Both the position numbers and the translations under genes were made by a program. The notes under the pieces are model-generated. The model saw nothing but the letters and a program-made list of their open reading frames with translations, had not been told where the DNA came from and did not search any database. Shown here in pieces: positions 39,241 through 53,439 of a DNA stretch of 64,000 nucleotides (position 1 is its first letter; every line of letters starts with the position of its first letter). Source of the stretch: Metellina segmentata (lineage: Eukaryota > Arthropoda > Arachnida > Araneae > Tetragnathidae); assembly GCA_947359465.1 (NCBI GenBank), contig OX375881.1, forward strand, positions 78,899,914 through 78,963,913, in the 5' to 3' direction.

Positions 39241-39672
39241 CTTTAGAATTGATTCCGGCATCATCAAAAAATCCATCGCTGCCAACAGCGTGCAAAAGTA
39301 ACATCACTACAACCAATATGTTGCGCAATCCGTTGATTAGACCATCCACCTTCTCGTAGGCCAATAACTCGGCCTCTGCCAAACTCTTTCAGTTGCATCC
39401 ATTGCTTGCGAACTTTTATCCGAGGCATAACTCAATGAGAAACGATGTAACCAACACAACAGCATGAGTCGAAATGAATTTGTTGCGCCTCTGGATGTCC
39501 TTTTATGCCTCGGTATGCAGCGTGTTTAAGAGCTACTCTGCGCGTGGTGCATGCTCAAAGGATTCTGAAAATTTAATCATTTGCATCTCCAACGCAGATG
39601 TACCACTCCTCCAAATTCATTTATCCTGGTTTACTCCTTCCAAGTGCAACTTTCTTTTTGTCTTAGTGTGTA
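39241..39672 (-). mobile_element. Tc1-like element, 5' end only
   Basis: Minus-strand DNA from about 39672 holds a plausible degraded Tc1 5' terminus after a TA (ACACTAAGACAAAAAGAAAG, compare the 26.04 kb terminus), an untranslated leader, then the transposase start. The element is cut at about 39240, where SINE sequence begins. It belongs to, or lies very near, the family of the 26.0-26.9 kb element. Confidence 0.7.
39250..39427 (-). pseudogene. Tc1-like transposase N-terminus
   Basis: About 55 codons on the minus strand start with MPRIKVRKQWMQ and continue LKEFGRGRVIGLREGGWSN and QRIAQHIGCSDVTFARCWQR, then WIF and two stops. This is the first helix-turn-helix (paired-like) of Tc1-type transposases, which binds the terminal repeats. 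The start is supported by ATG CCT CGG, the family's usual MPR opening. The second HTH and the catalytic domain are gone. It complements the C-terminal half kept at 26.2-26.7 kb on the other strand. Confidence 0.87.
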
Positions 39673-39696
39673 AATAAGCTCCCCTGTTATAAAATA

Positions 39697-39828
39697 TGGA
39701 TACATAATAGGTTACTTGGATATATTGTATATAAGGATACAATATATATATGGATACATTACATATATTAATATATTATATATATAGATACATTATATAT
39801 AGATACATTTATATATATAGATTATATT
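39697..39828. repeat. TATATGGATACAT minisatellite, left part
   Basis: Irregular units built on ATATATGGATACATTA with variants, interrupted at about 39830 by a Tc1-like relic and resuming at 40233. Confidence 0.85.
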
Positions 39829-40084
39829 TCAACATTAAACAACGTATCTTTGCAATAGTCGAAGATGTCCGTTTCTTCCTTGGATACTTGTTTGGAATTT
39901 TCGTCCTACTTGATGCTAGAATTTGACGTTTTTTTCCTTTCTTGTTGACGATATTACCTATCGACGCTTTAGATATCACAAAACCATGACTCTCACATCG
40001 TTTTTGGGTAACGGAATATGAATATTTCTCTTCGGAAAGAGGATAAATATTGCCTTCGAACCACTGCTTCGTTAAAAACGCCAT
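39809..40084 (-). pseudogene. Tc1/mariner-type transposase N-terminal HTH fragment
   Basis: The minus-strand frame reads MAFLTKQWFEGNIYPLSEEK, then SYSVTQKRCESHGFVISKAS, then IGNIVNKKGKKRQ and KIPNKYPRKKRTSSTIAKIR. The order 'HGF.ISK.SI..IVNKKGK.RQ ... PRKKRT...I.K.' matches the HTH of a Tc1/mariner-type transposase group common in arthropods. The frame runs into minisatellite DNA and stops, lacking the whole catalytic domain. I chose the internal Met at about 40084 because the frame's upstream residues lie in leader sequence. Function (DNA binding) is inferred from the family. Confidence 0.75.
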
Positions 40085-40234
40085 TTTTAATAAAAACAAA
40101 CCTCTCAAGCCGCAGACGATATTTTTGACTTTTAAAAACATAGAGAGAGTACAACTGCGATTATTTCTTTTGCAGCAAACGATTTTTGATTACCGCTAAC
40201 CAAAATCGTCTAAAAAATGTGCGAACAGCCTCTG
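39829..40234 (-). mobile_element. Tc1/mariner-type element, 5' part, inside the minisatellite
   Basis: The minus strand begins after TA with CAGAGGCTGTTCGCACATTT near 40234, a plausible terminal repeat, and runs through a leader into the transposase N-terminus. Both sides are the same TATATGGATACAT array, so it landed in TA-rich repeat DNA. The 3' part is missing: the sequence ends in the array about 300 bp after the start of the reading frame. Confidence 0.75.
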
Positions 40235-40345
40235 TATATATGGATACATTATATGTATGGATACATTATATGTATGGATACATTACATATATGGATACAT
40301 TATATATATGGATACCTTATATATATGGATACATTATATATTACT
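40233..40345. repeat. TATATGGATACAT minisatellite, right part
   Basis: About six units of 18 bp (TATGGATACATTATATGT and variants). Continues the array at 39697-39828 beyond the inserted element. Confidence 0.93.
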
Positions 40346-40394
40346 TGACGTTAACCCATACATTTGACATCCTGGATTTCTCTACTTAACCCTG

Positions 40395-40580
40395 CCCCTA
40401 CTAGTTGTCTCGACGAAGTCCCTCGTCACAAGTAAAACTGGCGAGATATTCATAAACCAGATATCTTGTCATTATTATTAGAACAAAACTCAGCAGATCC
40501 AGACTTCATCATCTTATAAAGATTGGTGAAATTTCTCGTCAGTAGCAAAACTGGCCTGATATAGATGAAAGAGGTATCGC
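40395..40580. repeat. GATATCTCGTC-type repeat, locus 2
   Basis: Begins CTAGTTGTCTCGACGAAGTC and contains CGTCACAAGTAAAACTGG, CCAGATATCTTGTCATTA and CTCGTCAGTAGCAAAACTGG, the same vocabulary as the loci at 28.2, 53.4 and 62.8 kb. More degraded; the right border phrase is not clear. Confidence 0.7.
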
Positions 40581-41575
40581 CTCAAAACCATTTTAAATGT
40601 TAAATATAAAAATAATTAATACCTCTTAGACAGTAATTTATTATTAAAAACATATATTAATACACATTTAATATAATTTACCAACAAATTGTAATTTTTT
40701 CTTTACATAGTTTGTAAAAACCAACGCGATGCTGTTAATTAGACTCTGTCACGTTTCCTCAGTTAAATCCCAATATCACCAGCGCATTGAGCTACTAAAC
40801 TCAAGCTCACGCTCCAAAAAAATTACGATGAAAAAGTCAATATACTCCAGATTTCATCGCGAACTTTTTCGAAGTAATCTAGATTACCCCTCTAACTGCA
40901 GCTAAATTCCTGTAACTTTTCTATCTCCGCGGCCTTTATTTTGACGTAAATTAGACACCAGTCCCAGATTGAATACAAAGAACAAAATAAAAACCCTGAT
41001 ACGCGATCTATTTCCTTCGTGTTATTACGCTTTTTTTTCCCCGCGCGCGGTCCCTTCTTAAAAATGCAGCGAGTCAATTTCACAGAGTACAGAACATAAG
41101 TAATCACTGCTTTTTGGGGTTACAAAATCTAATTTGCTTTTCTCGAAGCCATTTTTTTATATTTCTCTCCTCGATGCGTCAAAAAAACGCAGCCGAAATA
41201 GCTCGAGCAGAGCAGGTATGCAAATGAAATGAGATTTTCCTTTCTCTGTATTATTATGCACGGCTCTTTTACAAAAAGTGAATTTCGTTAGCAGGGGGAG
41301 AAAGAAGACATCTTGGTATGCCTGTGATCTTCCTCTTGAAGATTCCCCCGAATATTTTTCCCGATTCCTCTCTACTCCAGTTCTTTTTCTTTGCTCATAG
41401 CTCGCTCCTGCATTTTCAGTTCGAATTACCAATTTTCTCAAACATTTGAGACCGTTTTAATATGATATTCCACGTGCGATTTGTCATTCAAACCGTACTT
41501 ACTTTTCCCTTCTCTCTTAGCTGTAGTCTTTGCGGGAAGAGATGGTGTTTTCGCGCCGTGGAGTGGAAAGATAAA
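40581..41575. other. Non-coding DNA with a GC-elevated island (40.86-41.56 kb)
   Basis: The island contains a CGCGCGCGG run near 41042 and mixed pyrimidine-rich segments. Minus-strand frames at 40892-41107 and 41157-41441 have no recognisable domain. Possible conserved non-coding sequence. Confidence 0.4.
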
Positions 41576-42210
41576 CTTTGGGAGTTATTTTACTGATTTG
41601 AAAATGTAACCCGATTCCGAAGCTAATCAATGGGATGATTGTACGCGTGTATTTCTAGGTACCTTACCTGCAAAGAAAGTTGTAATTTCAATCAGTCTTA
41701 TCATAAGTAGGTTCTCCAATGACTGCTTTAACTTTTTAGATGCGTGTATAAAACCTTTTAATGCATTTAAAAATTCTACGTAGTTGTGAAAATTGTATCG
41801 TGTAACGTTAGCATTTTTCAAAACACCAACCTTTGGAAGAACCTGTAAAAAAATTTTTAAGTCACGAAGATTTAGATTTGTAACACGTGTATATAACGTT
41901 TTTTAAATCCGAAGCTAATCTAACTAAATAATTGTTTGTATGTTTAAGTAGCTTACCTGAAAACATGGCTGTAATTGCAGTTTTGTTACATATTTAGGTA
42001 TATAAAATCTCTTGATATTTATATTTAAAAATATAGTTTAGTTCATAGAATTTATATTAATTAACCATGGAATTTTTCAAAAAGTAATAGTTCACGAAGA
42101 CTTATATTTATAACAACTGTACAGAAAACTCCAAGATCGGCCGTTAATTAAGATTATTATGTATGTTTAGGTAGTTTACCTGTAAAGCAGATTACTTATA
42201 ATTTTATTTT
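41576..42210. repeat. Degenerate tandem duplication, three copies
   Basis: The phrase 'tccgaagctaat...tgtatgt.ta.gtagcttacctg.aaa.....gtaatt' recurs near 41615, 41908 and 42130, each preceded or followed by 'cacgaag.ttta.attt.taac' DNA. Units of about 220-290 bp, strongly diverged. Confidence 0.65.
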
Positions 42211-43320
42211 ACCAGGAAAGGAACTTCATGAGAACTCATAAGAATCTTATAAAACAAAACTCAAAGAATCAATTAAACTGGTTTGTATGGGATAACATTT
42301 TGAGCTGTCAAAACTGTTTGTACGTATTTTCACTAATTTTAATTTTCCTTTGTGCTTTTTTGCATATCCTTCCTGTCTACTCGAAGTCCTGAACCACCCA
42401 AAACCTTTAACTGGAGGAATCTTAGTAATCTTAGAGGAATCTTAGTAATCTTAGAGGAATCTTAGCCAGGTTGCTTGTGTTGTAAACCAAAGTTGTTACA
42501 AATAACTTGAAGAATGACTTCGTCTTTTGTTCCCAGTTGAAACCTGTTGACAGTTAGAAATTCAATCGGGAAATAAAATATTTCTGATTTTCAGCCTTTT
42601 ATATATCGTTTGAAAAATGTCGCAATTGATGAATATTATAAAGCTTACTAACACCCATATATGCGAATAGGTATTGCAAAATCTAGTCAAATTTGTATTT
42701 TATAGTGATCTGTTATTTATGTCTCTTTCATGAGTGTTTGTGACCTTTAAAAATATCAGCTTCGAAATATCAGATGCGGTTAATTCAATAGCAACCCTGA
42801 TTTATCATGCCTGCTTCCATGATAATTTTTTTATTTAATATTTTTTTAGCTTTTAATGAAAGTTAGATCTTAGTTATATTTCTTATAACTATTTATTTGC
42901 GTAGTGAAATACAGTTTGTGTTTTGTAATGCTAAAACGGTAGTACGAATTATTAAAGGAATCATGTAGTTCTTTTCCTGTAGACATAAAACTGATTTTGT
43001 TTGTATATAATGGGTAAATTCTTGTATAAAGCGGTAAAATTGCTTGATTTTGCATTAAATCATTTTATTCATTGGGTGATATTGAATAAAACAACATTAA
43101 AACATAAAGAGAAAAATGCAGAAATAGCATAACATTATTCCATGCTCATCAATGTGTGTGTTAACTTATTTTCTTCAACTCGAATCTTCATAACCTTGGG
43201 ATTTTAAGCATTGATCAAGTAAACAGAATATAATCAAACTAAACGGGCTTTTAAAATTCGTATTACAAGACACATGTGTTGCGTCAAAAATAAGATAGTT
43301 GAATCTACGCGCTGAATAAA
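42211..43320. other. AT-rich non-coding DNA; short GGAATCTTAGTAATCTTAGA repeat
   Basis: A 20-bp unit repeats about 2.5 times at 42416-42470. Otherwise no gene recognised. Confidence 0.55.
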
Positions 43321-43324
43321 CACA

Positions 43325-43460
43325 ACTTGTTATTGGCGAAGGTCCTGGATTATTCCAGGACACTTCAAAACTTGTAACCATTGTTGATGACGCGATCAAC
43401 ACCTGATCTGGTACCCCACTCTCCAAGCTTACACAAGACCAATCAAAAGCCGAGCACAAA
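43325..43460 (-). mobile_element. SINE family A fragment
   Basis: Contains the body phrases GATGACGCGATCAACACC, TGATCTGGTACCCCACTC and TCCAAGCTTACACAAGACC in the same order as other copies; minus orientation. No head or distal end. Confidence 0.65.
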
Positions 43461-44264
43461 AGACCTTTGGTACGATCCCTATTACTTTTTTTATTTATCA
43501 ATCTTTGTTTTCATTATTTATCCTAAGAATTTTAGTATGGTTTTCACCTGTTTATCTAACTATAATAGACCTCAGTATAAAAATCCAGTACATTTGGAAT
43601 AACAATACTCACGTCATCTTCCCTTATCATAGTATGGGTAGTAAATTTAGGAAACCTTTGCATGTTGTTACTCTATCAATGGATGCTTGACGAAACAAAG
43701 AAAATTGTCTCGCACTGAATAAGATTCTTCTTAAAGCCGGAAACGAGAGTATGATTGCGATATGGTGCGAATATTTACTACATCAGAATTCGGTGTTAAA
43801 ATTCTTCAATGGATTCGATTGCTTTCAGATTCAGATGTCCTGCTGCTACACTTGAAAGACTGAAAAAATATCGTTTTCCTTTCAAATACTTGAGATTCGG
43901 GAAAAAAATTGGAAAATACGCGATACACCACACGAAGTATTATATATATATATATGAGATTTTGTGAGGATGAAAAATATCCGTAAAGCCTTTATGTAAA
44001 AAGCTCGATTTGAAATTCAAAGTTTGCGCTCCATCATCTGAAGTGGGTGGTACGCTTATGTCGTGCTATTCACAATGCAGGTTTTGGACCTAAGCTTACA
44101 ATCTCGAAAACAACGCCGGTATCGAAACGTACTCAAAAAATGTATCGTATAGCAGTTATGCTCCATAGATTTTCAATTATTGTTCAGTATTCAATATAAA
44201 AGTGGTGACAGAATACTTTTTACTGGAGATTCCTTTGTTTTCTCCTTAGATTTATGTTTACACA
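43461..44264. other. Non-coding DNA, nothing recognised
   Basis: Short frames only (43505-43690, 44180-44365). A short TATATATA run lies near 43941. Confidence 0.5.
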
Positions 44265-44685
44265 TTCTTTTGTTTCATAAACTAGTAGCCTTCTACGACT
44301 TGGTGACCATTGCAGCCTTGTATCTTGCACCAAAAATTTCCGTGTTCTTGCAACACAGTGCATAGTTAAATATGATGGTTACGGTCACTGAACAAATAGA
44401 GAATATTCTTTTGTTTCATAAACTAGTAGTCTTCTACTACTTGGTGATCATTGCAGGTTTGTATCTTGCAACGAAACTTCCGTGTTCTTGCAACGCAGTG
44501 CATAATTCAATATGTTGGTTAAGGCCACTAAACAAATAGAGAATATTCTTTTGTTTCATAAACTAGTAGTCTTCTACTACTTGGTGATCATTGCAGGTTA
44601 GTATATTGCAACGAAACTTCCGTGTTCTTGCAACACAGTGCATAGTTAAATATGATGGTTAAGGTCACTGAACAAATAGAGAAGA
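44265..44685. repeat. ~140-bp tandem repeat, three copies
   Basis: TTCTTTTGTTTCATAAACTA begins at 44265, 44406 and 44546 (periods 141 and 140). Units also contain CTACTTGGTGATCATTGCAG, CTTCCGTGTTCTTGCAAC and CAGTGCATA. Copies 2 and 3 are closest. Confidence 0.95.
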
Positions 44686-45320
44686 ACATACTCGTGTTTC
44701 TTGCAGGCTTCTGGCAAGTGTTCTGACGTTATCAGGTTGTATTATTTCTTGCCTTTTTTCTTTTATAAATATTTTTCTTTTTCAACATACCCACTGTGTT
44801 TAGTGTAATTGATAAGTTTCAGGGTATATATATATATTCTTACCCATCATTCTAAGTTTAGTTTTGTTAGAACACAATTGTGTTTTGTAATGTATTTACT
44901 TTTTGTGAAATTTAAAAAATTTATGCTTTTCAAAAAGTTTTCAAATGTGTTTTCAAGCTTTCATTTTCCCTTGTTAAAAGAAATGTTTTTGAAAGAAAAA
45001 TATTTTTTAAATAATTCTTACCTTGTCAATTTTTGAAGTGCGCCAAAAAAATCGCCAAGGCCGTTGCCACCACTCATAAACGTAGAGTGTAGCTGTTCCG
45101 AGTTGTGTGATAGGTTAGAAATATATATACTTCATTTTAATTCATATTTTAATCTAATTAAATTTTAGCATCCTTTATGACACTTTTGATTCTTGCGACA
45201 CTCAATATTAACACCTCAAAACAATTGTTTTCTTTCATTACCGGATATTGAATTTAGCTAAAGATCTTATAAAATTAGCGTTGTTTATATTAACTCAAAT
45301 TCCCCAACATCTTTCCTGTG
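44686..45320. other. AT-rich non-coding DNA
   Basis: No gene or repeat family recognised. Confidence 0.55.
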
Positions 45321-45324
45321 AAAT

Positions 45325-45495
45325 TTGTGATATGAACTGCGTGGCAAGGAAGTTTGGAAGATGGGGTACCAACTCATGTGTTGACCTCGTAATCTGTCCG
45401 TGTTTCAAACTTACGAGGTGTAGTCCTCGGATCTTGTCTTCGGAATTGATCCGAGACCGTCACTAATAGTCCGTAGCAATGCTGCAGTGTGGCGT
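45325..45495 (+). mobile_element. SINE family A copy, headless
   Basis: Plus orientation: AAGTTTGGAAGATGGGGTAC, CAACTCATGTGTTGACC, CTTACGAGGTGTAGTCCTCG and GAATTGATCCGAGACCGTC with CTAATAGTCCG, in family order. No tRNA-like head seen. Confidence 0.8.
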
Positions 45496-47279
45496 AGGTT
45501 CTCTCAACTATCTCTCCTTTTAAATGTTTTCAGTATCCTCTTTCGGTTTTTCAGGATCAACTATCACTTTTTTCGGTATCTATCTTCAGTCAATATCTTT
45601 CTTCAGGATCCAATGTATGTAATTTCCAATTCTCCGAAAGTACTTTTATTACAAATTAAGATATTTGGGTAGAAAATATTCAGATATCCCATAAAACATT
45701 ATTTAACAGAGCATTAAAAGTGTCACTTCAGCATATGGTTAATAAAGATGAAATCCTATTAAAAAAACATTAATAGTCATTTCGAAGGATCTATACCTCC
45801 ATGATCACGACAGAAGTTACGAAAGGGTACAATATGATGCTAATATACTATTTAGATATGCTGTTCTATAATCATTGTTATATTGTATTATTCTATTATT
45901 TTTATTGGAAACACTTTTCAAGAATGACACATTTAAACACGTTTTCCTATTGTGACTTAAATCTGTCCTGATGGTGTTGAATGTTTCGTTCTTCCGAAAT
46001 GGTCATTAATGTTTTTAAACTGGTTTTTCTTTCTCGGGCATATTTTAAAGGTTTACACATTTTCAAAATGTTTCATGAGATATCCGGATATTTCATTCAC
46101 AAACATCCACAATGTTTTGTTAGTACATATTTCATGAAAAATGCAAACTGCATACAATTGGAAGGGTTCTGAAAAGTAAGGTTGACTGAACGTTCATGCC
46201 GAAAAAGGCATTTAAAAGGAGAAAATTTAGATATATTTAAATAAAGATAATTTATAGAAACAAATTTGTGCTAAATTTTAATTTCAGGAGTCATTGAAAT
46301 AAAAAGTATTACCATCACTAGAAATAAATTGCATGTTCCTAGCCATATTTCGAAGTTGTACATTAATACTACGAAACACCATTTCGCGCAGTTCCATCAT
46401 GTAAGTATCAAATTACCGCAATACATGAATTAAACAGTTATTAAAACTTCTTACAGATTCAGCCCAGGTTGGAACTTTTTCCATCCCAACACAACAATGA
46501 AAAAGGTAATACCGCAGAACTCGGACACGAGAGTTCATTTTGCATCCATCCTCTCACTCAAAAAATATTTCCACGGAAAGAATAAAAACCCAAAAAAAAT
46601 CATAAAAGGAAAATTTCGGCAAAAGCATTCTGAAAGAAGCCACTTAATATTTCCTCCATGCTCCAAGCATTGTTAACAGAAAAGATTTAATTGAATTTCT
46701 GATCGAGATGAAAGCGGTCCACTACTTTTATTTTCGGATAGGGAGATATTTTTTTAACATTCCTCCTCATCGGCAGAATTTTTCCCAAATCCTTTTTTAT
46801 TTCTTTCCTCCTTCCCATTTACCGGGGTTATCTTTATTATTGCTCACAACTTCCCCCTTCCATCGGTCTCACAATTAATACATCTTTTTACAGTTCATTT
46901 GCACCGAAACAAATCGTTATAAAATTACTCGAGTATGCACCTAAAATGCTACAAGTAGCGCAGGGTTGCAGGATCGAAATAATTATTTAAGCGCTAATGC
47001 CGAGCTGGAGTTGCTGAAGTGTGTGAACAAAATGGTGGAACGTTTTCGAGGGAAAGGATTTTTAAGTAGTGCCTTTTCTCTTTCTTCTTTCCCCTTCAAG
47101 TACATGCGGGATGGATTAATATTGCAGAGAGGGAAAGTCGAAGTGATATAATTATCGCTTTCCTCTCTTTTATGTAGGTAATTGCCACTTCTGGAGTTTT
47201 GTTTTCAAAGCGAGTGGAAGTAAAGATGATAAAAAGGCGGGCTTTTTTCATCTTTTTCGGCAAATCCCTACTCTCCGGT
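45496..47279. other. Non-coding DNA; GC-elevated at 46.45-47.28 kb
   Basis: No gene supported. The 46.45-47.28 kb part is pyrimidine-rich and unique-looking; its frame at 46966-47151 has no motif. Confidence 0.45.
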
Positions 47280-48900
47280 GACCTTAAGGCAATGGATACT
47301 TTCCCTACAGAGATATTGTAATATTTTTAAGATCGATTTAACACTTTTGAACAGAATATTTTATTTTGCCTTTCCAGAGTATGTGTAATATACTGTCTGT
47401 TTTATTAAAAGTTGGCTCTAATTTCATGAAGCGTGCAGGGCATTTTGTTTTGGTATAAGGGTTCAGGATTTTTCCTAGTTCAGGAACAGTTCTTCCTATC
47501 TGCTTTGATTACATTTTGAGGTACCGAAATGATTTCAAAAGAGCAATAAGAGCAAAGTTTTGTTCAAGACACTTTCGATTGTCTTTAAGGCAATTGATAC
47601 TTTCTCTGCAGAGGTAAGACTTTGATGATTGATATACTACCTTTTGGGAAGAATTTTGTGAGGATTTTTTTTTACCTATGCAAAATGTGTGCACATTCCT
47701 TTTTATGAAAAAGTTTCTAATTTCATGAGTCGTGCATGACATTTATGCTTAGTTTTGAGCTCATGATTATGCACTTTCAGAAACATTTCTTCCTACTTTG
47801 TTTTATTTCAATTTTAGGTAAAGAATTGTTTTAAAAAGTGTACAATATTACTGCTTCGTACGAATGTACACAAATATGAATAAAAATTTATACTTTCATA
47901 AATATAACACCTAGAGAAAGTCATTTTTTGTTTGGTAAAGTGGTTGGTTTTTCCTTCTACATGTCAACTTTCATTTTAAGATTTAAAGGATAAATGTAAA
48001 ATGTTTTGTACAGAAACCTTTGTAAGAATTTATTTCTATTACAAAAATGTATGTGATGTAGTCATTTTTACGAAAAGTTTGTTCTAATTTCATGAGGCAT
48101 GTATAACATTTTCGTTTAATTCTGTGCAAATGAATTGTTCTTTCAGGAACAGTTCCTTCTATATTTTGATTGTTACAGAAATGTAGTAAAAAGTGCAGTA
48201 TATACTTTATAAGAATTTACGTATCACTTTAAAGAGATATTGCATGATTTTCACCATCGAAAAAAATATTTTCATCAGGATATTATATTCTTTATATTTT
48301 GATTACATAAAATGCCTATGATGATCAGTCATTTTCATTAAATGTAAATTGGTTCAACATTCGTGAGATGTGGAAGAAAAAAATCTTGGTTTAAGGATTT
48401 TGGTTCTTTTCAGAACAGTTGTTACTATCTCCTTTCTTTGCCTTCCTTTTTAGTTAACGAAAAGGTTAAAAAATACTGCATAGTAAAGCTTCGAATAAAT
48501 GTGCCTATTTTGAATTAAAACGCTTACTATGTTTTAAAAAGTTATGAATAATTGACACTCATAGAGTTTTCTTTTTAAAACGAGTGATAAAAAAATGATA
48601 AAAGGCGGGTTTTTTTATACAATCTCATTATCGATGACCTTAAGGTAACAAAAATCTTCTTCAAGAAATATTGTAACTTTGATTATTGGGCAAAACTTTC
48701 GTGGTGAATTTCTATTGGTAGTTTCTATTCTTTTAACGATATGATATAGAATGTTTTCCTTCAATTTGGCTTCAAGGTCTTTGTTCTACAGCAATGATTC
48801 CCTCTGCCTCATTTCTTTCATGAAGTAGTAAATTTTTGGAGGTCTTCTTTTGGTAAAAGGAGAAAATTGAATAGATCTCTTCTCCTCAGAATACTGCAAG
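47280..48900. repeat. Degenerate ~290-400-bp tandem duplications
   Basis: A cycle of phrases ('gaccttaaggcaa.g.atact', 'agagatattgta', 'taatttcatga..cgtg', 'caggaacagtt.ttcctat.t', 'gattacattttgaggta') recurs about four to five times from 47280 to 48900, most clearly at 47280-47520, 47580-47820 and 48060-48190. The pieces are strongly diverged. Confidence 0.7.
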
Positions 48901-49895
48901 ATTAAATAATCATAGAAAAATGTAATTTAACGTTATTTATATTATTAATGTGAAGTTTTCGGCAGTCTGTCATTTGCATTATATTAGAACAACGCAACAC
49001 AGAAACCTGAAATACATTTTGCACCCAGATAGTTTACATACCATGACGTATACCCTTGGCTTCTATTTTAATATTTTGTCAGCTTTAGATATGAAAAGAA
49101 GTAGGAAAACCTGAAAAAATAATATATCTTTGTGTACTACTTAGGCAACATAAAGAGAGATTCCCGCATGTGTGAGCACGAGACATAATTTAAATTCAGT
49201 TTCCTTTACCAGTGTTGATTGCGAAACAATTTTACCAAAAATAAACTTTAACACTATCTAAATTCTAACTATTTATTGTTTGAATTAATTTTTTATTTGT
49301 TTCCGAAATACAAATACTTTCCGAATACTTGAATGATGGCATAAAAAGAATTAAAAACATTTAATTTTGAAAATTTCGTAGTGATGGAAATTAATTTTAA
49401 AGATCTAATTTTCCCACAATTACAAATACGTAAACTTTAATTTCGTAACTCATCTATGTTTAATAAGAGAAGAATAAGACAAAACCCAACTAACAATAAA
49501 ATTCAATTTTGCTTTTCGGTATCTGGCAGTACCACAATGTTTTAATTTTTAATTCCGTTTCGACTGTTTTCTTGTTTGCAATGGGATAGCATTAACTTTC
49601 TCGAAGACTGGAAATCGCAGCGGCAGCTACAGAGACAAACCGGGAGAAACAAAGTTTGTTTGTAATACGCATGCGCAATAACGGAGACACATGTTTTTGT
49701 CTTTGTCGCCGTTGGTGTGAAGCCACATTAGAGACTGATCACGCGAAGGATAAAGTAGCTATTGTTCTCCTATGCCAAAATAATGTAAACCCATCCCAAT
49801 ACTTGTTTATTATTGATTTCAATCTCTGCAATCCTTTATATCTGTGTGAGTATGTTATGTAAAATTAGGAATAAAATTTTTTCTCTACCGTACGT
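48901..49895. other. Non-coding DNA, nothing recognised
   Basis: AT-rich, with a less AT-rich patch at 49560-49780. Frames at 49656-49862 and 49813-50016 have no motif; the second runs into the following SINE. Confidence 0.45.
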
Positions 49896-50185
49896 TAGAA
49901 GGATTAGAAGAACAGCGGATTTGAAACTGGAGTTCTGCGATACTAAGACCGTTGTGTACGTCGTTTTGGTGCACGTTAATTTGGACGTGTCCCCACATGT
50001 CTTCACGTTGTTGTGATGTGGAGTTTTGGAGAGTAGGGTGCCAGTTTAGGTGTTAACTCCATCATATGACCATGGTTCAAAATTATGAGGTGTTGTCCTC
50101 GGTTCTTTCCCTTCGAGGTTGATCCCGAACCTTCGCCAAGAACCCATTTTGTTGTCTCATCTACCTACACAACTACCTAAAAATT
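49896..50185 (+). mobile_element. SINE family A copy
   Basis: Plus orientation: possible degraded head (GAACAGCGGATTTGAAACTG near 49910), then TTGGTGCACGTTAATTTGG, CATGTCTTCACGTTG, GGAGTTTTGGAGAG, TGACCATGGTTCAAAATTA, GAGGTGTTGTCCTCGG and TTGATCCCGAACC. One of the more complete copies. Confidence 0.82.
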
Positions 50186-50348
50186 CTCCTTTGGTTCATA
50201 ACTTTTGTCAATAAGAGAATATGGAAGCCTGTAACCAATTTTCTCTGACATGGGTGATGTTTTGAAAAGTACTTTCCCAATGGGTGATACGTCCATGCCT
50301 ATTCGGACATCATACCTACGTTCTTTCTTTTCATATTAATACTTAAGG

Positions 50349-51410
50349 GGACCGCCCTATCTCCTCCATGTTAAATTCACGAAATTCAAGGACCTTTTTC
50401 TCAATAACTATAATAGCAATCAACACAAAATTTTTATGGTGGTTAGACTGATATGTTATACCAACTTTAACAACTCACTTTTTTTTATTTAAAAATTTTA
50501 ATTTTATAGAAATTTTTAACTGAACTTTTTAGATAGCATTTTTAGCACATTTAAATTTCTAAAAAATCCAATTTTCAAAAAATAAAAAAATGCCTGTGTT
50601 AAAATTTTTAGAGATATAACACAACTATGTCATAAAAATATTAAGTCATTATGTTCAGTAGATTCTGAGAAAATGGGGCATGAGCCTTAAAAATCTAAGT
50701 TTTGAGAAAAATGGATTTAAACATTTCAAATGAATTTTTAAAAATAATTTTACGTCTAACCTTAACGAAATCCTGATTTATATAAAGGGTGATCTCTTTC
50801 ATTTTTAATACATGTATCTTCGATTTTTTTTTTATGCTTTTCTTTCTCTGGCTGGCCTTTTTATTGTATGCGGAGAGTTTTCGCTCTCCATCGATAACAC
50901 GGTCTTAGTCCAGTTTTCTCAAAAATTTGTATACAATGGCAGCCTGGATTGATTTCAACTCTAGATAATGTATAGCACTTTATAATATTTCCACTGTTGC
51001 AGCAGGAAACAGCATCAAACACTCCCAGTTTTAAAGTTTGGATGGTTACAAACACATTTTTTGGAACACGAGTCCAAATGACATTGTTCACCGATTCATT
51101 TGGGTTTTGAGTCTTTCCGTGAACACATTTTTTCAACAATTCTGGATTAGCCAAGTCTCTGAAATTTGATTTGTCTTCATAATGTAGGCAGTATAAGGCA
51201 ATATGTGTGCGTTTATCATGGTAATACACATCACTTTTAGCTACAGCACGTTGAAATTTCAACCAGCTTTCATTCCCAACTTGACAAAGACTGTGATTTG
51301 TATTTAAGTTACTTGACAGTAAATAAAAATATTCTGCCCAGACAGATTGTTGCATATTGTGCAGAAAACCAACATTTATCCTTATTGCTAGTCTATAATA
51401 GATCAAATGT
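50349..51410 (-). mobile_element. Mutator-like (MULE) element, 3' half
   Basis: Transposase C-terminal coding sequence (50861-51406, minus) is followed by about 500 bp of AT-rich tail ending, on the minus strand, in GGAGATAGGGCGGTCCCCTT, which looks like a sharp GC-rich terminus at about 50349. No matching inverted terminus exists to the right as far as I can read, so the 5' part is lost near 51410. Confidence 0.7.
50861..51406 (-). pseudogene. Mutator-like transposase, C-terminal 181 codons
   Basis: Open on the minus strand for 181 codons. It begins IYYRLAIR, has SVWAEYFYLLSS, then HSLCQVGNESWLKFQRA, FRDLANPELLKKCVHGKTQN, PNESVNNVIWTRVPKNVFV and LKLGVFDAVSCCNSGN. The 'HSLCP.G.DSW...' and 'LRKCLHGKTQNPNESVN..IW' blocks are characteristic of a Mutator-like transposase family frequent in arthropods and other animals. 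The upstream catalytic domain is missing: a stop precedes the first codon shown. The open length suggests fairly recent decay or chance survival. No role other than transposition is indicated. Confidence 0.85.
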
Positions 51411-53439
<2,029 letters not shown>

